A DNA stretch of 64,000 bases from Bacteroidales bacterium. Its GTDB lineage: Bacteria > Bacteroidota > Bacteroidia > Bacteroidales > P3. Below are positions 51,288 to 59,097 of this stretch, one piece after another. The DNA lies in assembly GCA_017439185.1 (NCBI GenBank), contig JAFRTM010000008.1, positions 1 through 64,000 on the forward strand, given 5' to 3'. Below the pieces are notes generated by a model. That model was not told the DNA's origin. It saw only the letters and a list, made by a program, of their open reading frames with translations, and searched no databases. The position numbers and the translations under genes were made by a program. The stretch's first letter is position 1; every line of letters starts with the position of its first letter.

Positions 51288-52100
51288 CTAACGGGGAAGC
51301 CAGCGACGGAAGAAGTCGGTGAGGAATTCGAGTGTAGATTTCTTGCCCGTGGTGCCGCTGAGAGAGGTGCCGTCGGCGAGGGTAAGAGAATAGTTGACGG
51401 AGGTTGCGTCGGAGTCGCCAGCCGGCTGGGCCTCCGGCTCGCGGAGAATCTTGACAAGCCAGGCAGACTCGTGGTAGTAGTAGAGGTCGCACATGTCGCT
51501 ATTGTTGAGAGTAAGCGTTGTGTCGAGGGTTCGTTCGGCGTCGCGGAAGGTGAGGGTGGTGAGGGAAGCGCCGTGTTCGAGAGAGTATTCGATGCTATGG
51601 CCCTGACCGTCGGTGGCGGAGAAGCGGAGAGAAGTTATAGCCTGACGTTCGCGGAGAGGACGGAGGAGAGCGACGATGGCTTGCCGAGCCTCGCTGAAGT
51701 TTTTCGGCCATGCCATATATCCGCCCGAGGAGAGGGAGCGGCCGGAGTCGTAGGAGTAGTAGAGGCTCCAGGAGTCGCCGTCGAAGACGTCGTAGGGAGG
51801 ACGGTAGTCGTTTTTGTATTTGTCCATCTTGTAGGTTTTCACGATGGCGAGGAGGCTGTCGAGGAGGGTAGTTTCGGGGAGGAGCATCTTGGTCTCGGAG
51901 AGCATGCCTTCGTCGATGAGGATGCTGAGCTGGCCGTCTTTGGTGATGGAGAGCGAATAGCTCTCACCGCTGTTGGCCATAGAGCCGTGTTCGCCGAAGC
52001 TGAAATAGGTGAGGCGTTCAGGAGTCTTGGCGCCAGTGTTGAGAGTGCAGGCAGAACACGCGAAGCCGAGGAGGACGGCAAAGAAGACAGGTGTTTTCAT
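51288..52100 (-). CDS. Lipoprotein of unknown function
   Basis: From ATG 52100 the product starts MKTPVFFAVLLGFACSAC, a lipoprotein signal (Cys18 or the earlier Cys). An ATG at 52157 would add 19 residues in front and bury the signal, so I prefer 52100. The mature part of about 250 residues has beta-rich repeats (YFSFGEHGSMANSGESYSL and ATDGQGHSIEYSLEHGA) but no family I recognise. It is divergent from the TonB-domain gene. Confidence 0.7.
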   Translation of the reverse strand: MKTPVFFAVLLGFACSACTLNTGAKTPERLTYFSFGEHGSMANSGESYSLSITKDGQLSILIDEGMLSETKMLLPETTLLDSLLAIVKTYKMDKYKNDYRPPYDVFDGDSWSLYYSYDSGRSLSSGGYMAWPKNFSEARQAIVALLRPLRERQAITSLRFSATDGQGHSIEYSLEHGASLTTLTFRDAERTLDTTLTLNNSDMCDLYYYHESAWLVKILREPEAQPAGDSDATSVNYSLTLADGTSLSGTTGKKSTLEFLTDFFRRWLPR

Positions 52101-52254
52101 AGGAGAAATGTTTATGTGATAAATAGATAACGCAGGAGCGCAAAAAATATTGTACAAGAATAGCCGACGAGCACAATAAAAAGGGGCGAAGATGCGTTAT
52201 TAGAATATCATGAGGTGCTGGACAGTGAGGCACAGAACAATTGTAACAAGAGAT

Positions 52255-52914
52255 ATGGATAACGGAAAAGACATTTGCCGGGAGTTGAAAGAGGTGAGGA
52301 GGAAGATAGCCGAGGAGAACGGAATAGAGCTGAGGCAGGAGGAGTGCGGCTATCGGGGAGAGTGCAGCGGCACCTGCCCGCGGTGTGAGGCAGAGGTGAG
52401 AGTGTTGGAGCGAGAGCTGGCCGAGAAAGTGAAGATGGGGAAGGTTGCGACGATAGCCGGGCTGGCGCTGGGGCTGTCGGCGACGACACTGCAGGCACAG
52501 ACAGATGTCCCGGACAACAAAGGAATAGTAGATACCATCGAGAGCAGGAATGACCTTCTAGAAGGCGAGACGGTAGGAGACGAGTCGCTGTTTGTGATTG
52601 TCGATGAGGAGCCCCAATTCCCCGGAGGGCAAGAGGCATTGGAGCGGTTCATCAAGGAGAATCTGCTATATCCGAAAGAAGCAGAAGAGCAAGGGATTTT
52701 CGGGCATGTGTATGTGATACTCGTGATAGACACCGACGGGACGATAGCGGAGACGCGCGTTGTGAGAGATATAGGAGGCGGCTGCGGCGAGGCGGCGAAG
52801 AGAGTGGTGGAGATAATGCCGAAATGGGAGCCGGGGAAAGTGCAGGGCAAGGCAGTGAAGACCCAATGGGTGCTGCCGATAAAATTTGTACCGAGAAAAG
52901 AAAGCAACAAATGA
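52255..52914 (+). CDS. TonB C-terminal-domain protein
   Basis: Residues about 120-215 form a TonB C-terminal domain (PQFPGGQEALERFIKENL, then GIFGHVYVILVIDTDGTI and WEPGKVQGKAVKTQWVLPI). The N-terminus is unusual but found in other Bacteroidota: a soluble helical piece ICRELKEVRRKIAEENGIE with Cys-containing YRGECSGTCPRCEAE, which looks like a small metal site, then a hydrophobic segment (about 62-80). ATG 52255 is preferred over 52210, since the helical piece starts right after it. It may energise outer-membrane receptors, but exbB/exbD are not in the window. Confidence 0.8.
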   Translation: MDNGKDICRELKEVRRKIAEENGIELRQEECGYRGECSGTCPRCEAEVRVLERELAEKVKMGKVATIAGLALGLSATTLQAQTDVPDNKGIVDTIESRNDLLEGETVGDESLFVIVDEEPQFPGGQEALERFIKENLLYPKEAEEQGIFGHVYVILVIDTDGTIAETRVVRDIGGGCGEAAKRVVEIMPKWEPGKVQGKAVKTQWVLPIKFVPRKESNK

Positions 52915-52918
52915 CAAT

Positions 52919-53743
52919 ATGGCAAGGAAACTGTTTTGCGAGATATCGCCATTGACATATAAGATCTCGACAGAGAAAGAAATACTGAAGCGGAAGCTGA
53001 GAGACAGCCTTCGGGGTACGAAGTTCGCGAAGAGGAGAGAGGGAGAGGCGTTGCCGGTGGTGGTGTATAGGCACAAGTCGCTGATCAGGCGGCGGCTGGG
53101 CAACGTGAACATGCTGCTGCAGGAGAACAAGGCGAACAACCTGGCGCTGGCGGTGAAGAAGATAGACGGGGTGGTGATAGAGCCGGGAGAGACCTTCTCG
53201 GTGTGGAAGATGATAGGCCGGACGACCGAGAGGAAAGGCTACAAAGAGGGCTTGACCATAACGCACGGAGTGCCGACCCAAGGAATCGGCGGAGGGATGT
53301 GCCAGCTGTCGAACCTTATACACTGGATGGTGCTGCACAGCGAGCTGACGATAGTGGAGCACCACCACCATGACGCGGTGGACCTGTTCCCCGACTTCGG
53401 GAGGCAGATACCGTTCGGGACAGGGACTAGCATATCGTACAACTATATCGACTACCGCGTGAAGAACGAGACGAAGAACAGGTACCAGCTGAGGGTGTGG
53501 GTTGACGAGGAATACCTGAACGGAGAGCTGAGGGCGGTGGAGCAGCAGGAACACAACTTCCACATACATGCCGAGAACGAGTTTTTTTCGAGAGAAGAGG
53601 GGGTGATATACCGTAACGGAGAGGTTTACAGAGACACGATAGACCGGACGACAGGAAACTGTCTGGAACGAAAACTGATAAGGACGAACCACGCGAGGGT
53701 GCTGTACGACGTGCCGCCGGAGGTGGAGATAAAAGAGAGATGA
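52919..53743 (+). CDS. VanW family protein
   Basis: The core matches VanW: VIEPGETFSVWKMIGRTT (about residue 81), GYKEG, THGVPTQGIGGGMCQLSNLI (about 110) and EHHHHDAVDLFPDFGRQIPF (about 142). VanW is an accessory gene in some vancomycin-resistance clusters, but the family is widespread and its role is unknown; there is no van cluster here. The ATG at 52919 is 4 bp after the previous stop, and its stop overlaps the next start by 4 bp. Confidence 0.87.
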   Translation: MARKLFCEISPLTYKISTEKEILKRKLRDSLRGTKFAKRREGEALPVVVYRHKSLIRRRLGNVNMLLQENKANNLALAVKKIDGVVIEPGETFSVWKMIGRTTERKGYKEGLTITHGVPTQGIGGGMCQLSNLIHWMVLHSELTIVEHHHHDAVDLFPDFGRQIPFGTGTSISYNYIDYRVKNETKNRYQLRVWVDEEYLNGELRAVEQQEHNFHIHAENEFFSREEGVIYRNGEVYRDTIDRTTGNCLERKLIRTNHARVLYDVPPEVEIKER

Positions 53744-54357
53744 CCATGGACTACAACTACTACAATGACGAGCCCAAACCCTATGCGCTGTATGTGCACG
53801 GGATGGGGTCGGGAGCCAAGAGCGGCACGAAGTCGTCGCTGGGGCACTACCTCGACGGCTACGAGTGGCTTTCGCCCGAATTGCCCGTAGAGCCCGCCGA
53901 AGCTATGGCAATACTTGACGACTATGTGAAAGTGTTCGAGCCGAAGCTGATAGTAGGGACATCGCTGGGAGGGCTGTACGTGCTGTACCTTGACGCCCCC
54001 GAGGCGGTGAAGGTGGCGGTGAACGCGACATACAACATAGAGACGACGCTGAGAAAGATAGGTTACGGAAAACACAAGTTCCACTGCGAGAGAGAAGACG
54101 GGGCGACAGAATACACGATAGATGAGCCACTGGTGAAGCGATATATGGCGGTGAGGAACGAGCGAGAGTCGAAGAAGTCGGCGAAGATGATAGGTTTCTT
54201 CTCGACCGATGACGAGCTGGTAGGCAAAGAGCCAGCGAAGAAGAACGCGGCGGCGCTGGAGAGCCTGGGGTACGAGATATGCTGGTGCGACAAGTTCGGA
54301 CACCGGCTGAACCAACCGGCAGCAAAGGTTCTGGGAAAGATTATAACGGGAGAATGA
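53740..54357 (+). CDS. YqiA/YcfP-like alpha/beta hydrolase
   Basis: Small hydrolase-fold protein (205 residues). The oxyanion/start strand is YVHGMGSGAKSGT (about 12-24), the nucleophile elbow GTSLGGLYVLYL (about 70), the acid region FFSTDDELVG (about 153) and the catalytic His in KFGHRLNQPA (about 190). It is likely an esterase, substrate unknown. Translationally coupled to the VanW gene (ATGA). Confidence 0.8.
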   Translation: MTMDYNYYNDEPKPYALYVHGMGSGAKSGTKSSLGHYLDGYEWLSPELPVEPAEAMAILDDYVKVFEPKLIVGTSLGGLYVLYLDAPEAVKVAVNATYNIETTLRKIGYGKHKFHCEREDGATEYTIDEPLVKRYMAVRNERESKKSAKMIGFFSTDDELVGKEPAKKNAAALESLGYEICWCDKFGHRLNQPAAKVLGKIITGE

Positions 54358-54401
54358 CTTATTAAGTCCACACTTGATTGTTGAGGCTACAAGAAAAAGT
54401 T

Positions 54402-54422
54402 TTTATTGCATAATGCAATAAA
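54402..54422. promoter_or_regulatory. Perfect 10-bp inverted repeat upstream of kamB
   Basis: TTTATTGCAT-A-ATGCAATAAA, exact arms around one base, 57 bp before the kamB start. Looks like an operator for a dimeric regulator. Confidence 0.6.
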
Positions 54423-54437
54423 GTGGGGATTTCTGCG

Positions 54438-54460
54438 TTATACTTTTTTATAAAGTATAA
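54438..54460. promoter_or_regulatory. Second inverted repeat upstream of kamB
   Basis: TTATACTTT-TTTAT-AAAGTATAA, 9-bp perfect arms, ending 18 bp before the ATG. It is followed by AAGGAGG (54464-54470), a strong ribosome-binding site that is unusual for this phylum. It could be an operator or a small hairpin. Confidence 0.55.
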
Positions 54461-54478
54461 AAACAAGGAGGAACCACG

Positions 54479-55504
54479 ATGCCGTTTATGGAGAAGATAA
54501 GAGGGTGCCGGAGTTTGAGTATAGTGGGGCTGGAGAAGAACACCGGGAAAACGGTGAGTCTTAACTATGTGCTGGGGCGTCTGGCGGAGATGGGGATAAG
54601 TACGGCTGTGACTTCGATAGGAGTTGACGGGGAGCAGACCGACAGCGTGTATGCCACGGCAAAGCCCGAGGTGCGGCTGTACGAAGGGATGCGGTTCATC
54701 ACGAGCGAGCGCCACTACCGGATGCGGAGGCTGGTGAGCGAGATAGAATGGATAGACAAGAGGCGTACAGCCTTGGGACGTCTGGTGACAGCGAGGGTGC
54801 TGAGCGGAGGAATGGCCCTGCTGAGCGGGGCCGCAGCCACAGGAATACTGAGGGAACAGATAGAAGAGCAGAAGCGCGACGGAGTGGAACTGACAGTGGT
54901 GGATGGAGCCCTGAGCCGGCTGTCGCTGGCCTCTCCCACGGTGACCGACGCTATGATACTAGCCACAGGTGCGGCCGTGTCGCCCAACCTGCAGCAACTG
55001 GTGTCGAAGACGAGGTTTGTGGTACGTATGATAGGGCTGGACGAGGTGACTGAGAAAGAGAGGGAGACCCTTTCGGGAGTGGGGAACGGCCTCTGGGCCC
55101 TCGACGGAGAGGGGGTGGCACACGACTTGGGGGTGAGGAGCGTGTTCATGCTGAGCGGAGCCAACAACGACCTTTACCGCTACGGGACACGCCTGTTTGC
55201 CAGTGGGGCAGTGAGCGACCGGTTGCTGAAGATGTTGGCCGCCAAAGAAGAGGTGAAGGAGACCACGCTGATAGTGCGGGATTTCACAAAACTCTTCATC
55301 ACGCCGGAGGTGTATGCCGACTATACGAAACGTGGAGGAGAGCTGAAAGTGCTGCAACGGTCGAGACTGATAGCCCTGACGCTGAACCCCACCTCGCCCC
55401 ACGGATATGCCGTAGATTCGGAGAAAGCCTGCGGGGCTTTGGAAGAGGCTTTAGGGATGCCGGTGTATGACGTGAGGAGAGAGAACTGCATGAAAAGGCC
55501 GTAA
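54479..55504 (+). CDS. kamB: Lysine 5,6-aminomutase reactivase subunit KamB
   Basis: In lysine-fermenting bacteria KamB and KamC restore activity of the B12/PLP enzyme lysine 5,6-aminomutase. The product (341 residues) has a P-loop-like start SIVGLEKNTGKTVSLNYV (about 14-31) followed by TAVTSIGVDGEQTD and a C-terminal helical region, as I recall for KamB. The stronger evidence is its pairing with the MutS-like KamC 39 bp downstream. No lysine 5,6- or ornithine 4,5-aminomutase gene is in the window, so its client must be elsewhere. Confidence 0.72.
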   Translation: MPFMEKIRGCRSLSIVGLEKNTGKTVSLNYVLGRLAEMGISTAVTSIGVDGEQTDSVYATAKPEVRLYEGMRFITSERHYRMRRLVSEIEWIDKRRTALGRLVTARVLSGGMALLSGAAATGILREQIEEQKRDGVELTVVDGALSRLSLASPTVTDAMILATGAAVSPNLQQLVSKTRFVVRMIGLDEVTEKERETLSGVGNGLWALDGEGVAHDLGVRSVFMLSGANNDLYRYGTRLFASGAVSDRLLKMLAAKEEVKETTLIVRDFTKLFITPEVYADYTKRGGELKVLQRSRLIALTLNPTSPHGYAVDSEKACGALEEALGMPVYDVRRENCMKRP

Positions 55505-55543
55505 TAGAAACTAAGAAACTGGTTATACAGAGACAAACAAGAT

Positions 55544-56953
55544 ATGGTACTCAGAGACAAGATAACTGGAGATGCGGGACTGCAATATGTGGTAGAAGCG
55601 ACGGGAGTGATCTCGGCAGCGGGACGCAGGGCATTGCTGGACACGCCGCTGATGACAAAGAGCGAGGATATTGAAGAAGAGCTGGAGCGAGTGGCGAGAG
55701 TAAAAGAGAAGATGGAAGTGATAAGCAACTTGCGTACGTTCAACGAGATCAGGCATAGCCTTATGTGCCTGCACGACTCGCAGGGGACACTCGCCAACCT
55801 GGAACGGAGGACGGTGATAGACGAGTTGGAACTGTACGAGATGAAGAACCTGGCCTACGCCACTATGGAAGTGACAAGGCACGGAAAGTCGCTGGGGCTG
55901 GAGAAGGAATTCGAGTTGCCGGAGGTGAGCGACGTGTTCGAACTGCTTGACCCCGACCATACGGGATTGCCCAACTTCTACATCTACGACACCTACCACG
56001 AAGAGTTGCCCGAGCTGAGGAAGAAGATGAAAGCCCTGCAAGCCCGTGGCGACGACCCTGCGGCACAAGAAGAATACGGCCGGTGCTTCGACCGCCACAG
56101 CGAGATACAGCACGAAGTGGAAAACCGTCTCTCGGAGCAGCTGTGGGGACGCGCCGAAAGGCTGAAGCTAGCCATGGCCACATTGTGCCATATCGACATA
56201 CTGATAGCCAAAGCCGAGCTGGCGTCAGACTGGGGTTTGACGAAGCCCACGATGGTGACCGAAGGAGCCACGAGATATGAAGAGCTCTTCAACCCGCGCC
56301 TGAAACACCGCAACGAGGAGCAGCGGCTGCGCTATCAGCCCGTGACCATCGATGTGAGAGAGGGGCTGTGCCTTGTCACGGGAGCCAATATGGCTGGAAA
56401 GACAGTGCTGCTGAAAACCCTGGCGACAGCACAGGCGTTGGCACAGTTTGCCTACTTCGTGCCGGCGAAAAAGGCAGAGGTGAGAGTGATGGAAGACATA
56501 GTGCTGTGCATCGGCGACGAGCAGAACGAGATGAACGGACTGTCGTCGTTCGCCTCGGAGATAATAAACATCTCGGAGACCGTGAAGCGGTCGGAGAAGG
56601 AGCGGCTGCTGATACTCATCGACGAGCCTGCGAGGACCACCAACCCCGTGGAAGGCAAAGCTATAGTGCAGTCGCTGGGCGACATACTGAGCCGGCGCGA
56701 GTCGTTCTCCATAATCACCACCCACTACTCAGAGCTCGGCACCGACTGTCGCCGGCTGAGGATTGCCGGATTCAGGGAAGACATGGCCAATGTGCCCATC
56801 TCGCCGAGGAACATCAACCAGTTTATGGACTACAGCGTGGTGGAGGACTCGTCGGAGACCGTGCCACACGAAGCGCTGAGGATTGCCACCCTGCTGGGCT
56901 GCGACGGGAACCTTCTGGAGCTGGCGGAAGAACATATAAAAGAGACCTTGTAG
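55544..56953 (+). CDS. kamC: MutS-like ATPase KamC (aminomutase reactivase)
   Basis: A MutS-family ATPase without mismatch-recognition or connector domains. Residues about 1-260 are MutS-core-like helices, and the ATPase has Walker A TGANMAGKTVLLK (about 279), Walker B LLILIDEPARTTN (about 353) with TTNPVEGKA, and the switch region IITTHYSEL (about 390). The length of 469 residues and the partner KamB fit the lysine 5,6-aminomutase reactivase ATPase rather than a DNA repair protein. It uses ATP to remodel the mutase. Confidence 0.77.
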   Translation: MVLRDKITGDAGLQYVVEATGVISAAGRRALLDTPLMTKSEDIEEELERVARVKEKMEVISNLRTFNEIRHSLMCLHDSQGTLANLERRTVIDELELYEMKNLAYATMEVTRHGKSLGLEKEFELPEVSDVFELLDPDHTGLPNFYIYDTYHEELPELRKKMKALQARGDDPAAQEEYGRCFDRHSEIQHEVENRLSEQLWGRAERLKLAMATLCHIDILIAKAELASDWGLTKPTMVTEGATRYEELFNPRLKHRNEEQRLRYQPVTIDVREGLCLVTGANMAGKTVLLKTLATAQALAQFAYFVPAKKAEVRVMEDIVLCIGDEQNEMNGLSSFASEIINISETVKRSEKERLLILIDEPARTTNPVEGKAIVQSLGDILSRRESFSIITTHYSELGTDCRRLRIAGFREDMANVPISPRNINQFMDYSVVEDSSETVPHEALRIATLLGCDGNLLELAEEHIKETL

Positions 56954-56955
56954 CG

Positions 56956-57330
56956 ATGGCGGAGCACAACATAACGGGAGCCCAGGGAGAGACGATGGCA
57001 CGGCAATACCTGCAAGAGAAAGGCTATGCCATAGTGGCCACCAACTGGAGGGTGGGCAAGATGGAGGTGGACATAATAGCGCGGCTCGAGCAGTTGCTGG
57101 TGTTCGTAGAGGTGAAGACCCGCCACCTGTCGCCCTTCGGCTCGCCCGAAGAGGCGGTGGACAGACGCAAACGGCAGATGTATGTGAAAGCCGCCAACAG
57201 CTATGTGCTGCAACACCAATGTGAGGAAGAGGTGCGATTCGACATAATAGCCATAACCCTCAGCGACAACGGATACGACATACGCCATTACCCCGATGCG
57301 TTCAACGCCGTGGGACTATATCTGAGATAA
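56956..57330 (+). CDS. yraN: UPF0102 protein YraN, endonuclease-like
   Basis: Small protein of the restriction-endonuclease fold. NITGAQGETMARQYLQEKGY (about 5-24), the PD-(D/E)xK-like core KMEVDIIARLEQLLVFVEVK (about 35-54) and AVDRRKRQMYVKAA (about 65) are diagnostic. The length is 124 residues. The physiological role is unknown. It starts 2 bp after kamC. Confidence 0.92.
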   Translation: MAEHNITGAQGETMARQYLQEKGYAIVATNWRVGKMEVDIIARLEQLLVFVEVKTRHLSPFGSPEEAVDRRKRQMYVKAANSYVLQHQCEEEVRFDIIAITLSDNGYDIRHYPDAFNAVGLYLR

Positions 57331-57331
57331 C

Positions 57332-57640
57332 ATGAGAACGATAAAGATAAAAGCCATAAAGTGCGCCGACTACAAGGATCTGCAACGGGAGTATGAGAAC
57401 CCGATAGAGCATACCTGCGACATAAAAGAAGGCGACGAGTGGGAGTGGACAGGAGGAGAACGTCCCGAAGGACTGTGCGGCGAGGCGTGGTACACACTGA
57501 GACCCTTTGCCGAGAAGCTGCTGCAAGGCGAAGGCCACTTCTACGGCAACTGGATGAAAGACCCCTACAGCGCGATGTTGAGCTGCAACGACGGATTCAG
57601 GCCCGTGAGTTTTCTGATAACCATGAAAGAAACAACATAA
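57332..57640 (+). CDS. TIGR04076 family protein
   Basis: A 102-residue protein with the pattern of the small TIGR04076 family: IKAIKCADYKD near the start, EHTCDIKEGDEWEWTG (about 26), RPEGLCGEAWYTLRPFAEKL (about 43-62) and the Cys-containing MLSCNDGFRPVSFLI at the end. The function is unknown; the conserved Cys residues hint at a metal site. It sits 1 bp after yraN. Confidence 0.75.
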   Translation: MRTIKIKAIKCADYKDLQREYENPIEHTCDIKEGDEWEWTGGERPEGLCGEAWYTLRPFAEKLLQGEGHFYGNWMKDPYSAMLSCNDGFRPVSFLITMKETT

Positions 57641-57651
57641 ACAAAATAAAA

Positions 57652-59097
57652 ATGCGACATTTGATATATAACATAATCGCCCTTTCGGTTATACTGGGCA
57701 CCAGCCTCGCGACCGAGGCCCAAAAGACCGGCGTCACCCTCGGAGGCGGAGGAGCCGTAGGCTACGCCCATATCGGAGTGTTGCAAGCCATGGAAGAGGC
57801 GGGAGTGAAACCCGACTGCATAGTAGGGTCGTCGATGGGTTCGGTCATAGCGGTGTTATACGCCCAGGGCTACTCGCCACAAGAGATAGTGAAGATGCTG
57901 AAGAAAGAGCGGATGAACCACCTGGGCCACCTGTACCGTCCCCACCTGCGCCGCGCAGGAGGGATAATCGACACACGAAGAATACAGCGGATACTGAAAA
58001 AATATGTGCCGCACAACTCGTTCGACTCCCTGAAGACCAAGTTCTACTGCTGCGCCATGAGCATGAACGACCTGGCACCCCGGTACCAATGTAGCGGTGG
58101 CAACCTGACAGAATATGTGATGGCGTCGGTAGCCATCCCGGCCCTGTTCGCCCCGGTGGAGATCGACGGAGTCTATTACTTCGACGGCGGCATGATGGAC
58201 TACCTGCCCGTGGAGCCGCTTATAAAAGAAGGGTGCGAGCGGCGTATCGGGATAAACATCGACATCGAACGCCCTCGCAAAATAACCTCGCCCAAAGGCC
58301 TGTGGGCTCACGCCTACACCAACTCGTGCTACCGCACATCATTCAAGACCCTGCCTTTCTTTACCGATGTCATATCCATTGACCCGACCCACTTCTGGAT
58401 GCATAACTTCAAGAAGATGGACAGCATCTACGACATCGGCTACAGCACGGGCAAACGTTACTTCTCGGAGCAAGAACAAGCGAGGCTGCACACCATAGAA
58501 AGCGGCGACCTGCTGTTTATCGGAATCCCTATGGACTACAAGGCCGACGATATGGCCTCGGCGATAGCTTCGGCGACGGGGAAAGACAGCGTGATGAACA
58601 TAATACACGTCGCCATACTGGAGGTCGTGCACGACAGTGTGTGGATCATCGACGCCACGCTGAAAGATGGAGTCCACCGCCATCCGCTCGACACACTACT
58701 ATCCACCTTCCGCCTAAACGACGGATCTCTGCCACACTTCCAAGTGAAACGGGTAGCCGACAACCGAAGAGCTGCCACATGGATTGCCAACGCAAAGAAG
58801 CTGACGGGAAGCAGCTACGACATCTACTTCCTGCCCGACAACGAAGAATACTACTGCAGCGAACTGGTACAGGTGGCCTATACCGACGACCAGGGAAACC
58901 AGCTGTTCCACTCCAAGCCCATGAACTTCCTCGCGCCCGACGGCACTATGCCGCAATACTGGACATGGCTTTTCTCGAAGCTGGGAAGAGACGTGCCTCA
59001 AGGAGTTCCCGGAACCAACCCGAGCGACATGTCCCTGTCGCCCATTCTCCGCAATGTCGACGTAACCATTCTCGAATACTCAACCCTATTCAAGTGA
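57652..59097 (+). CDS. Exported patatin-like phospholipase fused to a YiiX-like cysteine hydrolase
   Basis: A signal peptide (MRHLIYNIIALSVILGTSLA, site near EAQ) leads to a patatin domain: oxyanion loop GGGGAVGYAH (31-40), nucleophile GSSMG (59-63) and catalytic DGG (178-180). From about residue 280 a second domain begins at GDLLFIG (285) with His319 in IIHVAILEV and Cys402 in YYCSELVQVAY, followed by NFLAPDGTMPQYW and VPGTNPSDM. This is the circularly permuted NlpC/P60 (YiiX/YebB) pattern found as separate proteins in Bacteroidota. Both active sites look intact. It may act on lipids or cell-wall peptides in the periplasm. The next gene starts at a GTG overlapping its TGA. Confidence 0.85.
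   Translation: MRHLIYNIIALSVILGTSLATEAQKTGVTLGGGGAVGYAHIGVLQAMEEAGVKPDCIVGSSMGSVIAVLYAQGYSPQEIVKMLKKERMNHLGHLYRPHLRRAGGIIDTRRIQRILKKYVPHNSFDSLKTKFYCCAMSMNDLAPRYQCSGGNLTEYVMASVAIPALFAPVEIDGVYYFDGGMMDYLPVEPLIKEGCERRIGINIDIERPRKITSPKGLWAHAYTNSCYRTSFKTLPFFTDVISIDPTHFWMHNFKKMDSIYDIGYSTGKRYFSEQEQARLHTIESGDLLFIGIPMDYKADDMASAIASATGKDSVMNIIHVAILEVVHDSVWIIDATLKDGVHRHPLDTLLSTFRLNDGSLPHFQVKRVADNRRAATWIANAKKLTGSSYDIYFLPDNEEYYCSELVQVAYTDDQGNQLFHSKPMNFLAPDGTMPQYWTWLFSKLGRDVPQGVPGTNPSDMSLSPILRNVDVTILEYSTLFK

Noticed and set aside
55544-56953. DNA mismatch repair MutS
   Set aside because: The mismatch-recognition and connector domains are missing, and the gene pairs with kamB; it fits the KamC reactivase better.
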